23,626 nucleotides of DNA, from NCBI GenBank assembly GCA_964459515.1, contig CAYWML010000016.1:1-23626 (forward strand), given 5' to 3'. Origin of the DNA: Scatosoma sp964459515. Its GTDB lineage: Bacteria > Bacillota > Clostridia > Christensenellales > Borkfalkiaceae. Numbering within the stretch: the first letter of the stretch is position 1; each line of letters opens with the position of its first letter. The notes beneath the pieces are model-generated. The model did not search any database. It had not been told where the DNA came from and worked only from the letters and a program-made list of their open reading frames with translations. Positions 1 through 6,875 of the stretch are shown here, in pieces. The position numbers were made by a program, and so were the translations under genes.

Positions 1-86
1 AAGCCGTAAGGCTTGCCGCGGAACGCAAGCCCGTTACAGCAAGGACTACCGCCCCACTCCGCCGCCACATGCAGCACCACCCTACC

Positions 87-226
87 TCATTATTGCGAAG
101 AGCGGAGCGACGTGGCAATCTCGCGGCAAGCCGCGAGGCTTGCCGCGGAAGACACGCTCGGAATCCCCCGTTTTCCGCCTGACGGCGGAGATTGCCGCGG
201 CACATTCATGCCTCGCAATGACGAAG
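87..226. repeat. Imperfect palindromic repeat element (MITE/REP-like)
   Basis: The left arm (about 87-122) contains TCATTATTGCGAAG and ends in GGCAATCTC. The right arm (about 188-226) starts GAGATTGCC and ends CTCGCAATGACGA, so the arms are imperfect inverted copies of each other around a roughly 65-bp centre. Elements with ends like CATTGCGAG...GGCAATCTC are found scattered through intergenic DNA of many bacterial genomes; assigning this one to such a family is by resemblance only. There is no transposase in the window. Confidence 0.5.
122..147. repeat. Perfect 11-bp hairpin with GCGA tetraloop
   Basis: Arms CGCGGCAAGCC (122-132) and GGCTTGCCGCG (137-147) are exactly complementary around GCGA, a GNRA-type loop. 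The hairpin sits at the centre of the palindromic element. No U-tract follows on either strand, so it is not an ordinary intrinsic terminator. A shortened relative (AAGCC...GGCTT) occurs at 1-13. Confidence 0.6.
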
Positions 227-268
227 GGAGGTGGCGTTTCCGCCTGACGGCGGAGATTGCCGCGGCAC
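172..268. repeat. 32-bp exact direct repeat (172-203 and 237-268)
   Basis: Both copies run from TTTCCGCC to CCGCGGCAC with no mismatch, offset by 65 bp. Each contains the GAGATTGCC half of the palindromic element. The second copy continues into a degenerate right end (CCTTGTAATCCCCC instead of CCTCGCAATGACGA), suggesting a tandem, decayed second copy of that arm. Confidence 0.7.
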
Positions 269-307
269 GTTCGCGCCTTGTAATCCCCCACGACTTGCCG
301 TCAACGG

Positions 308-349
308 AAAGGCGGCTTTGTGCGAAAATCGCACAAAGCCGCCTTTTTT
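308..349 (+). terminator. Strong intrinsic terminator hairpin, 18-bp stem
   Basis: Arms 308-325 and 329-346 are perfectly complementary around a 3-base loop (AAA). On the plus strand the stem runs into six T (344-349). On the minus strand only three T follow, so the canonical polarity is for rightward transcripts, although no plus-strand gene is visible upstream in the window. It lies just after the stop codon of the LRR lipoprotein and probably ends that minus-strand transcript as well. Confidence 0.75.
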
Positions 350-360
350 CTATCTCTTAT

Positions 361-2262
361 TCAATTCCACTTCGTCGCTACACCGTCCACATAATGCCAA
401 TAATTTCCCTCTTCCATCGGTTCTTCATCGCTGTAATAATACTTCGTCGCCGAATTCAAATTCGAGTTTCCGATATTACCAATTGTAATGGCATTCCATT
501 CGCTTTCCGTACCATGATAATATACTTCTTTCAAGGCAGTACAAGTATCGAATGCCTCATTAGAGATATTCGTCACGCCTTCGCCGATTATTATACTCGC
601 CAAAGCATAACAATTTTCAAAAGCATAATAACCGATGTTCGTCGCGCTATCGGGAATTTCAACGCTCGTCAATTTTTTGCAATTTTGGAACGTAGCATTG
701 CCTATTCTCGTGGCATTGGCGGAAATTTTGATATTCGTCAAATTGCTACACCAAGAAAACGCGCCGTCGAACGTTATTACGCTGTCGGGAAGTTCTATAT
801 TCGTTAAGCTCGTACAACGACTGAACGCGTTGCCCCAAATAATTGTCACACTATCGGGAATTTTTACGTTCGTCAAACCACTGCAACCTGAAAATACTCC
901 GTTATCGATACTTGTCAAACTGGTCGGAAGTTCGACGCTTGTCAAAGCACTGCAATATTCAAACGCATATGCCCCGATGGAAACTACGCCGTTCGGAATT
1001 TCAACGCTCGTTAAACTGCGACATTCCGAAAATGCAGATTGATAAATAAACTTACAGGTGCTCGCTATCGTTGCCGTCGCAATCTCTTTCGTTTCCGTAT
1101 TCATCAATAATAAATAAGGCGTATTTGCATTGCCTAAATAGTTTAATTCACCGTCTTTATTATAATTCAAACTGCTACATTCAAGAAAAGCCTCATACCC
1201 GACGGAAGTAACGCTGTCAGGAATTTCGATGCTCGTCAAATTTCCGCATCCGTAAAACGCCTGACTGCCAATCGACGTTACGTTATTCCCCATTTCGACC
1301 GTCGTCAAACTACTGCAATAAAGGAAAGCCGTATCACCGATGCTCGTCACGCCGTTGCCGATTTTCACGCTCGTCAAATTGCCGCATGAATAAAACGCCA
1401 ACATACCGATAATTGTTACGCCGTCGGGAATTTCCACAGACGACAAGTTCGAACAACTCGCGAACGCGCTGTCGCCGATACTCGTCACTCCGTCGGGAAT
1501 TTTCACGCTCGTTAAACTATCGCATTCTCTAAACAAAGAATCGGATATAAGCGTCATGCCGTCGGGAATTTTTATAGTCGTTAAGCTTCTACATGAAGAG
1601 AATGCTCCGATGCCAATACTCGTCACACTGTCGGGAATTAGCACGCTTGTCAAACTTCCGCAGCCCTCGAAGGCAAAATTATCGATAGTCGTCACAGGCT
1701 TGTTTTGATATGTAGAAAGAATTTTCACCTTCGTCGGCGAACCCGTATAACCCGTAACACGAGCCGAAAGCCCGTCATCGGAAAGTTCGTATGTAACGCC
1801 CGTCGTTTCATAATCGGAATCGTCAATGGGCGTGTCGTCGCCCTTATCACCGTTGCCACTACCGCTTGAACCCCCAGAAGCGTTTCCGCCATCATCGGTA
1901 CTCGTTCCATTGCTCGTGCTTGAACTCTCCGACGAGCCGCTCCCTTCGCTTTCGCTTGCGCTCGAACTCTCCGACGAGCCGCTCCCTTCGCTTTCGCTTG
2001 CGCTCGAACTTTCCGTCGAACCGTCCTCGCCGCCGTCCACGCCAGAACCGCTTGCCGTATCGTTATTTTCATTTTCGGTGTTCGTCGCAGTACTGCTACC
2101 GTCGTTTCCTCTATTCGACGAATTTTGGACAGAAGAAGAAACGTTTCCGCCGTTTGTTCCGCCACCGCCCAAGTCGGACAGATTGCACGCCGCAAAGCCG
2201 ACGGGCAATGACGAGCCGATCGCCAAACTTAACAGCAAAGTCAACAGTTTTTTGTTTTTCAT
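361..2262 (-). CDS. BspA-like leucine-rich-repeat (LRR_5) surface lipoprotein
   Basis: A 633-residue exported protein. It has a signal peptide (KNKK, then a hydrophobic stretch) ending in a lipobox-like FAAC, so Cys26 is the likely lipidated residue. Residues about 31-150 are a Ser/Gly/Glu/Asn-rich flexible linker containing a 14-residue tandem repeat. Residues about 190-584 hold some 16 repeats of about 23 residues of the form IGxxAFxxCxxLTSVxIPDSVTS, the LRR_5/Treponema BspA pattern; repeat 8 is interrupted by an insertion of about 30 residues (LNYLGNANTPYLLL). The C-terminus (YWHYVDGVATKWN) resembles tails common in clostridial members. The start is supported by GGAGG about 8 bases upstream. 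BspA-type proteins bind host or partner-cell ligands; the ligand here is unknown. The gene seems richer in AT-ending codons than its neighbours, as for an accessory gene. Confidence 0.92.
   Translation of the reverse strand: MKNKKLLTLLLSLAIGSSLPVGFAACNLSDLGGGGTNGGNVSSSVQNSSNRGNDGSSTATNTENENNDTASGSGVDGGEDGSTESSSASESEGSGSSESSSASESEGSGSSESSSTSNGTSTDDGGNASGGSSGSGNGDKGDDTPIDDSDYETTGVTYELSDDGLSARVTGYTGSPTKVKILSTYQNKPVTTIDNFAFEGCGSLTSVLIPDSVTSIGIGAFSSCRSLTTIKIPDGMTLISDSLFRECDSLTSVKIPDGVTSIGDSAFASCSNLSSVEIPDGVTIIGMLAFYSCGNLTSVKIGNGVTSIGDTAFLYCSSLTTVEMGNNVTSIGSQAFYGCGNLTSIEIPDSVTSVGYEAFLECSSLNYNKDGELNYLGNANTPYLLLMNTETKEIATATIASTCKFIYQSAFSECRSLTSVEIPNGVVSIGAYAFEYCSALTSVELPTSLTSIDNGVFSGCSGLTNVKIPDSVTIIWGNAFSRCTSLTNIELPDSVITFDGAFSWCSNLTNIKISANATRIGNATFQNCKKLTSVEIPDSATNIGYYAFENCYALASIIIGEGVTNISNEAFDTCTALKEVYYHGTESEWNAITIGNIGNSNLNSATKYYYSDEEPMEEGNYWHYVDGVATKWN
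1922..2016 (-). repeat. 42-bp tandem repeat in the lipoprotein linker
   Basis: The unit beginning GAACTCTCCGACGAG (plus strand) recurs with a period of 42 bp (1922 and 1964), with a third partial copy near 2006. It encodes a Ser/Glu/Gly 14-mer (SSESSSASESEGSG-like). Because 42 is a multiple of 3, copy-number changes would alter linker length without a frameshift. Confidence 0.8.
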
Positions 2263-2340
2263 GTTTTTGCCTCCGATATCTTTTTTTCGGTTTCAAAAGC
2301 AAAATTGCTTTTCCGCCGTTTTTTCATAATAAATGTTTTT

Positions 2341-2410
2341 TTCGCCGCGCGTTTATACAAATATTATAATACGCCTATGCGATAAAATGACCTTATAAAC
2401 GCGCGGCGAA
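2341..2410. promoter_or_regulatory. 17-bp perfect inverted repeat flanking the LRR lipoprotein -10 box
   Basis: TTCGCCGCGCGTTTATA (2341-2357) and its exact reverse complement (2394-2410) flank a 36-bp AT-rich segment. On the minus strand this segment contains TATAAT (2363-2368), correctly placed to drive the lipoprotein gene, with predicted transcription start near 2356. The matching -35 position is poor (about GTCATT at 2386-2391), so the promoter may need an activator. The arrangement could be an operator, an RNA structure for read-through transcripts, or a small invertible promoter; only the repeat and the -10 match are seen directly. Confidence 0.6.
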
Positions 2411-2434
2411 CACCCCCAACGGGGGTGTTCGCCG
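2404..2434 (-). terminator. Hairpin after the esterase gene (14-bp stem, weak U-tract)
   Basis: Arms 2404-2417 and 2421-2434 are perfectly complementary around the loop AAC, five bases beyond the esterase stop codon. In the direction of transcription the stem is followed by CGCGTTTATAA rather than a T run, so it is an atypical terminator or a stabilising 3' hairpin. Its distal arm (CGGCGAA, 2404-2410) is shared with the right arm of the inverted repeat next to it. Confidence 0.5.
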
Positions 2435-2439
2435 AAACG

Positions 2440-3276
2440 TTAAAATTTCTCTTGCGTGTACAGACGGAAAAATGCGGCGCAATCGTCCAACCAACCCGAA
2501 ATACGCTCCAACCCTGCCGCAGGAGCATTCACTTCCAAAGATCCGGTAGACAAGCCGTGTTGTCCGTGCGGATAAACGTGTATCTCATAAGGCACGTCAT
2601 GCCGCGCCAACGCCAAGGCAAACCGCAAAGCGTTGTCCGCAGGCACGGCGTTATCGTCCGACGTCGCCCAAATAAAGCTCGGTGCGGTCTGCTCCGTAAC
2701 CGCCTCGTCCAAATTCAAGCGATCCGACAAATTTGCCTGTTCTTCTTCCGTACAGCCGTACAACAAATTCTCAAACGAGCCTTCATGCCCGTGCTTACGC
2801 GTAATTACGGGATAGCTCAATCCTGCCGCCGTCAAGCTACAATCGAGCGACACGCCGTGCGTTTCGGCAAAAGTTGCCTGCTCCACAGCCAAATTCGCAA
2901 CCAAATGACCGCCCGCGGAAAATCCCACGGCAAAAACTTCGTCGGGATTTACGCGCAACGCATTCGCGTGTTTTTTGATATAGTCTACCGCCGAAGCAAG
3001 CTCTAACAGCTGTTCGGGATAAGGCAAGCCGTTCTCACCGCCGACGGTATAGCGCAAAATAAAGACTTGGAAGCCGCGCGCGAAGAACGCGCTTGCGATC
3101 GGCTCGCCCTCGCGCCGACTAACCATGCCGTATCCGCCGCCGGGAACGACGACAACGGCAGGTCTGCGCCAATCTTCCGCGCCGACGTCCCAAGGATTTT
3201 CCGCCAAAAGACAATCAAGCTCGCCGCCGCGAACGAAAGAATATTCATTTTGTAAATTCAAAGTAAAACACTGCAT
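2440..3276 (-). CDS. Alpha/beta-hydrolase, acetyl-esterase-like
   Basis: A 278-residue cytoplasmic enzyme (no signal peptide) of the esterase/lipase alpha/beta-hydrolase family that hydrolyses small acyl or acetyl esters. Landmarks are PGGGYG (residues 45-50, oxyanion-hole loop of the HGGG type with Pro in place of His), GFSAG (118-122, nucleophile Ser120), SDD before NAVP (206-211, acid Asp207 or Asp208) and GQHGL (238-242, His240). A start at 3276 (MQCFTLNL) is preferred to an upstream Met because AGAGG lies 7 bases before it and the extra 27 residues would overlap the aspartokinase gene. It follows that gene by 35 bp and is probably cotranscribed. The substrate cannot be told; xylan or other carbohydrate acetyl esters are typical for close-looking proteins. 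Confidence 0.85.
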   Translation of the reverse strand: MQCFTLNLQNEYSFVRGGELDCLLAENPWDVGAEDWRRPAVVVVPGGGYGMVSRREGEPIASAFFARGFQVFILRYTVGGENGLPYPEQLLELASAVDYIKKHANALRVNPDEVFAVGFSAGGHLVANLAVEQATFAETHGVSLDCSLTAAGLSYPVITRKHGHEGSFENLLYGCTEEEQANLSDRLNLDEAVTEQTAPSFIWATSDDNAVPADNALRFALALARHDVPYEIHVYPHGQHGLSTGSLEVNAPAAGLERISGWLDDCAAFFRLYTQEKF

Positions 3277-3311
3277 AAGTAAACCTCTTTTTTTCTTACG
3301 ACAATCCGTAT

Positions 3312-4634
3312 TTATCGAAAAAATTCCGCGTAAATCGCACGAATGCAATCGGCGCAATGCGCACCTTCCACGCCGACGATGATATTCAACTCGCTCGAAC
3401 CCTGATCGATCATATTCACGTTAATTCCGGCGTCGGAAAGTGCCTTAAAAAGGCGCGCGGAGGTGCCGACGTTTTTCGCCATGCCGTGCCCGACCGTCGC
3501 CACCAACGCAACGTCCTCGTGCGCGTAAATTTTATCCGCTTGCACGGCTGTTTTCATCTCGTCCATCAGTTCGTTCAAATCGGTTTCTTTTAAGAAATCG
3601 TTATCGATGATCAAAGACATGGTATCGATTCCCGACGGCAAATGCTCGAAAGAAATACCGTGCTTGCCCAGCACCGACAGCACTTTTTCCGCAAAGCCGA
3701 CCTCAGAGTTCATCAAAGATTTTTCCAAAGTGACGGAGGTAAAACCCGTTTTGCCGGCAATCCCCGTCACCACCGTTTCGCGCACGTCGCGCGTGGTGTT
3801 TTTGACTATGTACGTGCCGGCGTCTTCGGGACGGAAAGTGTTGCAAATGCGAATGGGAATACCTGCGCTACGCACGGGAAAAATCGATTCGCAGTGCAAT
3901 ACGTTCGCGCCCATATACGAAAGCTCGCGAAGTTCCTGATAGGAAAGCTCGGAAATCAACCGCGGCGAGTTGACGATACGCGGATCGCACGCGTAAAAGC
4001 CGCTTACATCCGTCCAATTTTCATACAGAGAAGCTTTGACGGCGCGCGCCACAATCGCGCCGGAAATATCGCCGCCGCCGCGTGAAAAAGTACGCACTTT
4101 CCCGTCCGCCCCCAAGCCGTAAAAACCGGGAACGACCGCGCGCGGATATTTGGAAAGCACCTCCGCGCCGAGCGCGAAAGTCTTTTCGTCCAAAACGCCG
4201 TCCTCGTCAAAGCGCACAAATTCCGTTGCGTCCACAAACGGAATTTCCAATACGGCAGCCATAATCCGCGCGGCAAAATATTCTCCGCGCGAAACGCAAT
4301 AATCCCTGCCCGCGCCGTTTTGGATATCCGCTTTCATCGCGGACATGCCCTCTTCGATTCCTATGTTCTTCCCGATTTCCTTTTCGATATTCAAAAAGCG
4401 TATGCGAATTTTTTCAAACGCGCCGTCGAACGCTTCCTTATCGCCGCGCTCCGCCGCGTCCGAACAAGCGTACAACAAATCGGTGATTTTAATATCTCCT
4501 CCGAAACGCTTTCCGGGGGCGGAAACGACGACGTAACGCCGCTCCGTATCCGCGCGCACAATCGACGCCGCGCGTAAAATAACGTTTCCGTCCGCCATCG
4601 ACGTGCCGCCGAATTTACATACCTTTAAGCCCAT
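3312..4634 (-). CDS. Aspartate kinase (monofunctional, two ACT domains)
   Basis: Phosphorylates L-aspartate, the first step toward lysine/diaminopimelate, threonine and methionine. The 440 residues hold KFGGTS (7-12), SRGEYF (115-120), TFSRGGGDISG (182-192) and WTDVSGFYACDPR (207-219), all hallmarks of the amino-acid kinase fold. Two C-terminal ACT domains (about 298-365 and 375-440, the second with MIDQGSSELNI) indicate feedback control by an end-product amino acid. AGGAG lies about 8 bases before the ATG. The 33-bp gap to the upstream microprotein gene leaves no room for a lysine riboswitch, so transcription probably comes from the cdaA promoter. Which isozyme it corresponds to (lysine- or threonine-sensitive) is not clear, so no symbol is given. 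Confidence 0.95.
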   Translation of the reverse strand: MGLKVCKFGGTSMADGNVILRAASIVRADTERRYVVVSAPGKRFGGDIKITDLLYACSDAAERGDKEAFDGAFEKIRIRFLNIEKEIGKNIGIEEGMSAMKADIQNGAGRDYCVSRGEYFAARIMAAVLEIPFVDATEFVRFDEDGVLDEKTFALGAEVLSKYPRAVVPGFYGLGADGKVRTFSRGGGDISGAIVARAVKASLYENWTDVSGFYACDPRIVNSPRLISELSYQELRELSYMGANVLHCESIFPVRSAGIPIRICNTFRPEDAGTYIVKNTTRDVRETVVTGIAGKTGFTSVTLEKSLMNSEVGFAEKVLSVLGKHGISFEHLPSGIDTMSLIIDNDFLKETDLNELMDEMKTAVQADKIYAHEDVALVATVGHGMAKNVGTSARLFKALSDAGINVNMIDQGSSELNIIVGVEGAHCADCIRAIYAEFFR

Positions 4635-4667
4635 ACAAACAACTCCTTTTTTCGTCTTGCGCGCGCC

Positions 4668-4772
4668 TTACGCGTTCAACATCAATACGACGAATACCGC
4701 CAAAACGAGCGACAACGCCTTAATCCAAAATTTCGATACGAATACCTTTTTCAAAAAATTCGTAAATTTCAT
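4668..4772 (-). CDS. 34-residue membrane microprotein, apparent CdaR (YbbR) anchor remnant
   Basis: A short gene coupled to cdaA: its ATG overlaps the cdaA TGA (ATGA) and GGAGGGG, embedded in the last cdaA codons, sits 4 bases upstream. The product begins MKFTNFLKK and continues SKFWIKALSLVLAVFVVL, a basic N-terminus followed by one transmembrane segment (about residues 16-33), then stops after LNA. In many Firmicutes the gene after cdaA encodes CdaR, an activator/regulator with exactly this kind of start (basic residues, then an LK-SL-LA type membrane helix) followed by several extracytoplasmic YbbR domains. Here the YbbR domains are absent and the next gene is aspartokinase. It may be a real membrane-only CdaA partner or a decayed gene; the intact ribosome binding site and coupling favour a translated peptide. 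Confidence 0.75.
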   Translation of the reverse strand: MKFTNFLKKVFVSKFWIKALSLVLAVFVVLMLNA

Positions 4773-5656
4773 TTTACCCCTCCGATGTTCACCCGTTTTT
4801 TCTCCGTCAACGGAATCTCCTGCCAATAATAATCTTTCAACGCGTCCACCAGCATATCGTAATCGGCGTACCGTGTAACGTTGCCCTGCTTGATAATCGA
4901 AATAATACCCGTTTCCTCCGAAACGACGAGCGAAGTGACGTTGGCGACCTCGGTAATGCCTATCCCGGCGCGATGGCGCGTGCCGTATTCCTTAGGATAG
5001 CTCGTTTTCTGCGTCAAGGGCAAAAAGCAACCAGCCGCCTGAATTTTATGCCCGTGAATGACCATCGCCCCGTCGTGCAAAGGAGCTTTCGGAAAAAATA
5101 TCCCCTCGATCATCTGTGTGGAAATTTCCGCATCGATCGTCACGCCGCTCTGCAAAACCTGCTTCGGCAAGCTGCCGCGCGACAGCACGATCAACGCGCC
5201 GACGTTGTTTTTCGACATGTTCTGCAAGGCTTTTACGATATTTTCGATACAACGCTCCGTATCCGCTTGGGAACGCACCTCCGCGCCGCTGCCGTGCGTT
5301 TTATCGGGAGAACCGCCCTTCACCGCGTGTACGTCCCAGAAATATTTTTTCAGTTCCACGCTGAAAACGAGCAGCATGACCGACGAAGCCAGCAATACGT
5401 ACAAAAAATACATCTGCCGCGACATAATCCGCTCGTCCGCGACGCGCAATCCGCCGCCGACGAGCAAAAGACACCAATACAGCAACATCATTTTCGTTGC
5501 GTCGTTGTCGCGCAAAACTTTTGAAACGAAAAATATAAGCGCGAAAAACGCAAGGACTTCCAGCGCGTACAATGTGCCGAAATTCTTAAAGAAATCCGCC
5601 ACGCGCAACCAATACGCCCATAACTGCGCCTTTGAGAGCAACAATCCCATTTCCAT
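4769..5656 (-). CDS. cdaA: Diadenylate cyclase CdaA
   Basis: Makes the second messenger cyclic di-AMP from two ATP at the membrane; c-di-AMP controls potassium and osmolyte balance and cell-wall homeostasis. The 295 residues have three hydrophobic helices (about 29-47, 55-70 and 84-101), a linker, and a DisA_N/DAC catalytic domain carrying DGA (195-197) and RHR (227-229), the two signature motifs. The ATG at 5656 has GGAGG 5 bases upstream; an alternative ATG two codons in would be 11 bases from it. The gene is followed by an overlapping CdaR-like microprotein rather than full cdaR and glmM, which usually complete this operon. Confidence 0.96.
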   Translation of the reverse strand: MEMGLLLSKAQLWAYWLRVADFFKNFGTLYALEVLAFFALIFFVSKVLRDNDATKMMLLYWCLLLVGGGLRVADERIMSRQMYFLYVLLASSVMLLVFSVELKKYFWDVHAVKGGSPDKTHGSGAEVRSQADTERCIENIVKALQNMSKNNVGALIVLSRGSLPKQVLQSGVTIDAEISTQMIEGIFFPKAPLHDGAMVIHGHKIQAAGCFLPLTQKTSYPKEYGTRHRAGIGITEVANVTSLVVSEETGIISIIKQGNVTRYADYDMLVDALKDYYWQEIPLTEKKRVNIGGVK

Positions 5657-5710
5657 AACTGCCTCCGTTCCCGTCGCGGCTACGCCGCAAACGAGATTTC
5701 TTCCATAACT

Positions 5711-5740
5711 ATTATATAAAAATTCGCCGCAAAAATAAAA
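5711..5740 (-). promoter_or_regulatory. Candidate cdaA promoter
   Basis: TATAAT lies at 5711-5716 (minus strand) in the 100-bp gap between holA and cdaA. The -35 position has only a partial match (about TTTATT, 17 bp away). The leader between it and cdaA contains a small hairpin (arms 576-80 and 84-88 after 5600, GCGGC/GCCGC). Confidence 0.45.
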
Positions 5741-5756
5741 GTTTTTTCGCTGTTTT

Positions 5757-6755
5757 TTATCCGTTTTCGAAAAACAACTTCGCCGTGACCGTGTAGAGTG
5801 CCGCCGACGGCGACAATTCGCCGCTTTTCGTTCGGCTTATCGCTTCGTACGCCGTCCGATAACACGTGAACACCGTCGCTTTCCCGAGCCGTTCCACCTG
5901 CTCCCGATCCTTCTTTACGGCATACTCTTTCATGCCGAGAGCCACCGCCACCTCCCGATCGCTTCCGCGAGAAAGGGAAACTTCGTATAAGGCTTTGAAA
6001 TAAAAAACCAACGACGAAAGCAGAAGAAGTTCGTTGAACCCGCGCGTAAGCAGATCCTTTTGGATGCGCATAAACGCGGAATAATTCCGTCGCGCCAAAG
6101 CGGTTGCCAATTCGTACAGCTTATACTCCGCGTCGGGATACACCAATTCGTCCAGCAATTCGTCCGTCAAGCGATTTTCGCCCGTCGCCTCGCAATAACC
6201 GAGCAACTTTTCCGTTTCCTTGGAAATACGCGCCATGTCGTATATGCAATAAGAAGCCAATTTTCCGCAAGTGACGCTGTCCGCGTAAATTCCCGCTCGC
6301 TTACAAGTGACGTATATCCATTTTTTGATCGTTTCTTCGTCCGAACGCGCGCAATCCACGAACGTGACGTTCGGTTTCTTCGCCAACGCCGCCGTTCCGG
6401 GCTTGCCTTTCGCGCCGTTGTCGATAAGCAAAATCGTCGTCTTCGGCGGATTTTCGAAAAAATCTTTCAAGTATATTTCGTACTCTTTATCCGTGGGGTA
6501 AAACTCCGTCACGCGCACGAAGCGACGTTCGCTGACGAAAGGAAAACAAGCCGCCGCCTCCGTCAAGCTTCTGATTTTGTCCCCTTTGAGCGTCGCGCCG
6601 TCGAAAGAAACGTAATCGAGCGTAGGTTCTTGCAAAAAGCGTTGTCGAAGCAATGCCGCGCCCCGTTCGCGAAAGTAGGTTTCCTCCCCCTCGAAAAGAT
6701 AAACGGGGCACGCGCCGTTTTCGTCTGTAAATTTCTTAAAATCGACGTATTTCAT
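5757..6755 (-). CDS. holA: DNA polymerase III subunit delta
   Basis: The delta subunit opens the beta sliding clamp within the clamp-loader complex during replication. The 332-residue length is typical. The N-terminus has VYLFEGEETYFRERG (about 18-32), the degenerate P-loop region of the family. The middle contains the KWIYVTCKRAGI and KETEKLLGYC helices of domain II, and the C-terminal helical region ends in a LSPSAALYTVTAKLF segment like the collar domain. Spacing from the ATG to the nearest good Shine-Dalgarno is poor (CGGA about 8 bases, AAGGGG about 18 bases upstream). In many Firmicutes holA directly follows comEC, as it does here. Confidence 0.93.
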   Translation of the reverse strand: MKYVDFKKFTDENGACPVYLFEGEETYFRERGAALLRQRFLQEPTLDYVSFDGATLKGDKIRSLTEAAACFPFVSERRFVRVTEFYPTDKEYEIYLKDFFENPPKTTILLIDNGAKGKPGTAALAKKPNVTFVDCARSDEETIKKWIYVTCKRAGIYADSVTCGKLASYCIYDMARISKETEKLLGYCEATGENRLTDELLDELVYPDAEYKLYELATALARRNYSAFMRIQKDLLTRGFNELLLLSSLVFYFKALYEVSLSRGSDREVAVALGMKEYAVKKDREQVERLGKATVFTCYRTAYEAISRTKSGELSPSAALYTVTAKLFFENG

Positions 6756-6785
6756 CGTTTTTCCGCACTACCCCTTTATAGTTTC

Positions 6786-6814
6786 ATGTTACATTATAAC
6801 ATAACGCGCGTCAA
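6786..6814 (-). promoter_or_regulatory. Candidate holA promoter
   Basis: On the minus strand TTGACG (6809-6814) is followed after 17 bp by TAACAT (6786-6791), giving a predicted start near 6779, about 24 bases before the holA ATG. A second TATAAT-like string lies within the spacer. This would let holA be expressed independently of comEC. Confidence 0.5.
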
Positions 6815-6875
6815 AAAGCAAGGATTTCCGTAACTTTTCTTCCGAAAGCCGCCAAAAAGCGTGCATTTTGCGCCG

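Larger units (their letters stand above)
1..300. repeat. Non-coding repeat-rich intergenic region
   Basis: No convincing gene is visible here; the open frames lack ribosome binding sites and read through repeats. The stretch is built from related GC-rich units. A 23-base unit at 1-23 recurs at 128-150 with two mismatches. A 32-base unit at 172-203 recurs exactly at 237-268. Two half-palindromic arms at about 87-122 and 188-226 face each other. Such patchworks are typical of intergenic mobile palindromic repeats rather than coding sequence. The left side runs off the window, so the full element may extend further. Confidence 0.75.

Noticed and set aside
1..300. CRISPR array
   Set aside because: The repeats are irregularly spaced, partly inverted and few, without uniform spacers or cas genes.
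13..807. A 264-residue plus-strand open frame at the left end
   Set aside because: It crosses the repeat region and the terminator and then runs antisense to the LRR gene; the composition is that of repeats, and no ribosome site is seen.
4635..4667. Lysine riboswitch before aspartokinase
   Set aside because: Only 33 bp separate the gene from the upstream microprotein gene, far too short for the element.
5680..5706. An 8-codon open frame (MEEISFAA) ahead of cdaA as a leader peptide
   Set aside because: Its ATG falls at the predicted transcription start with no ribosome site; the sequence has no regulatory codon run.
6815..6875. Terminator between comEC and holA
   Set aside because: I could find no stable stem followed by a T run; read-through from comEC to holA is likely.
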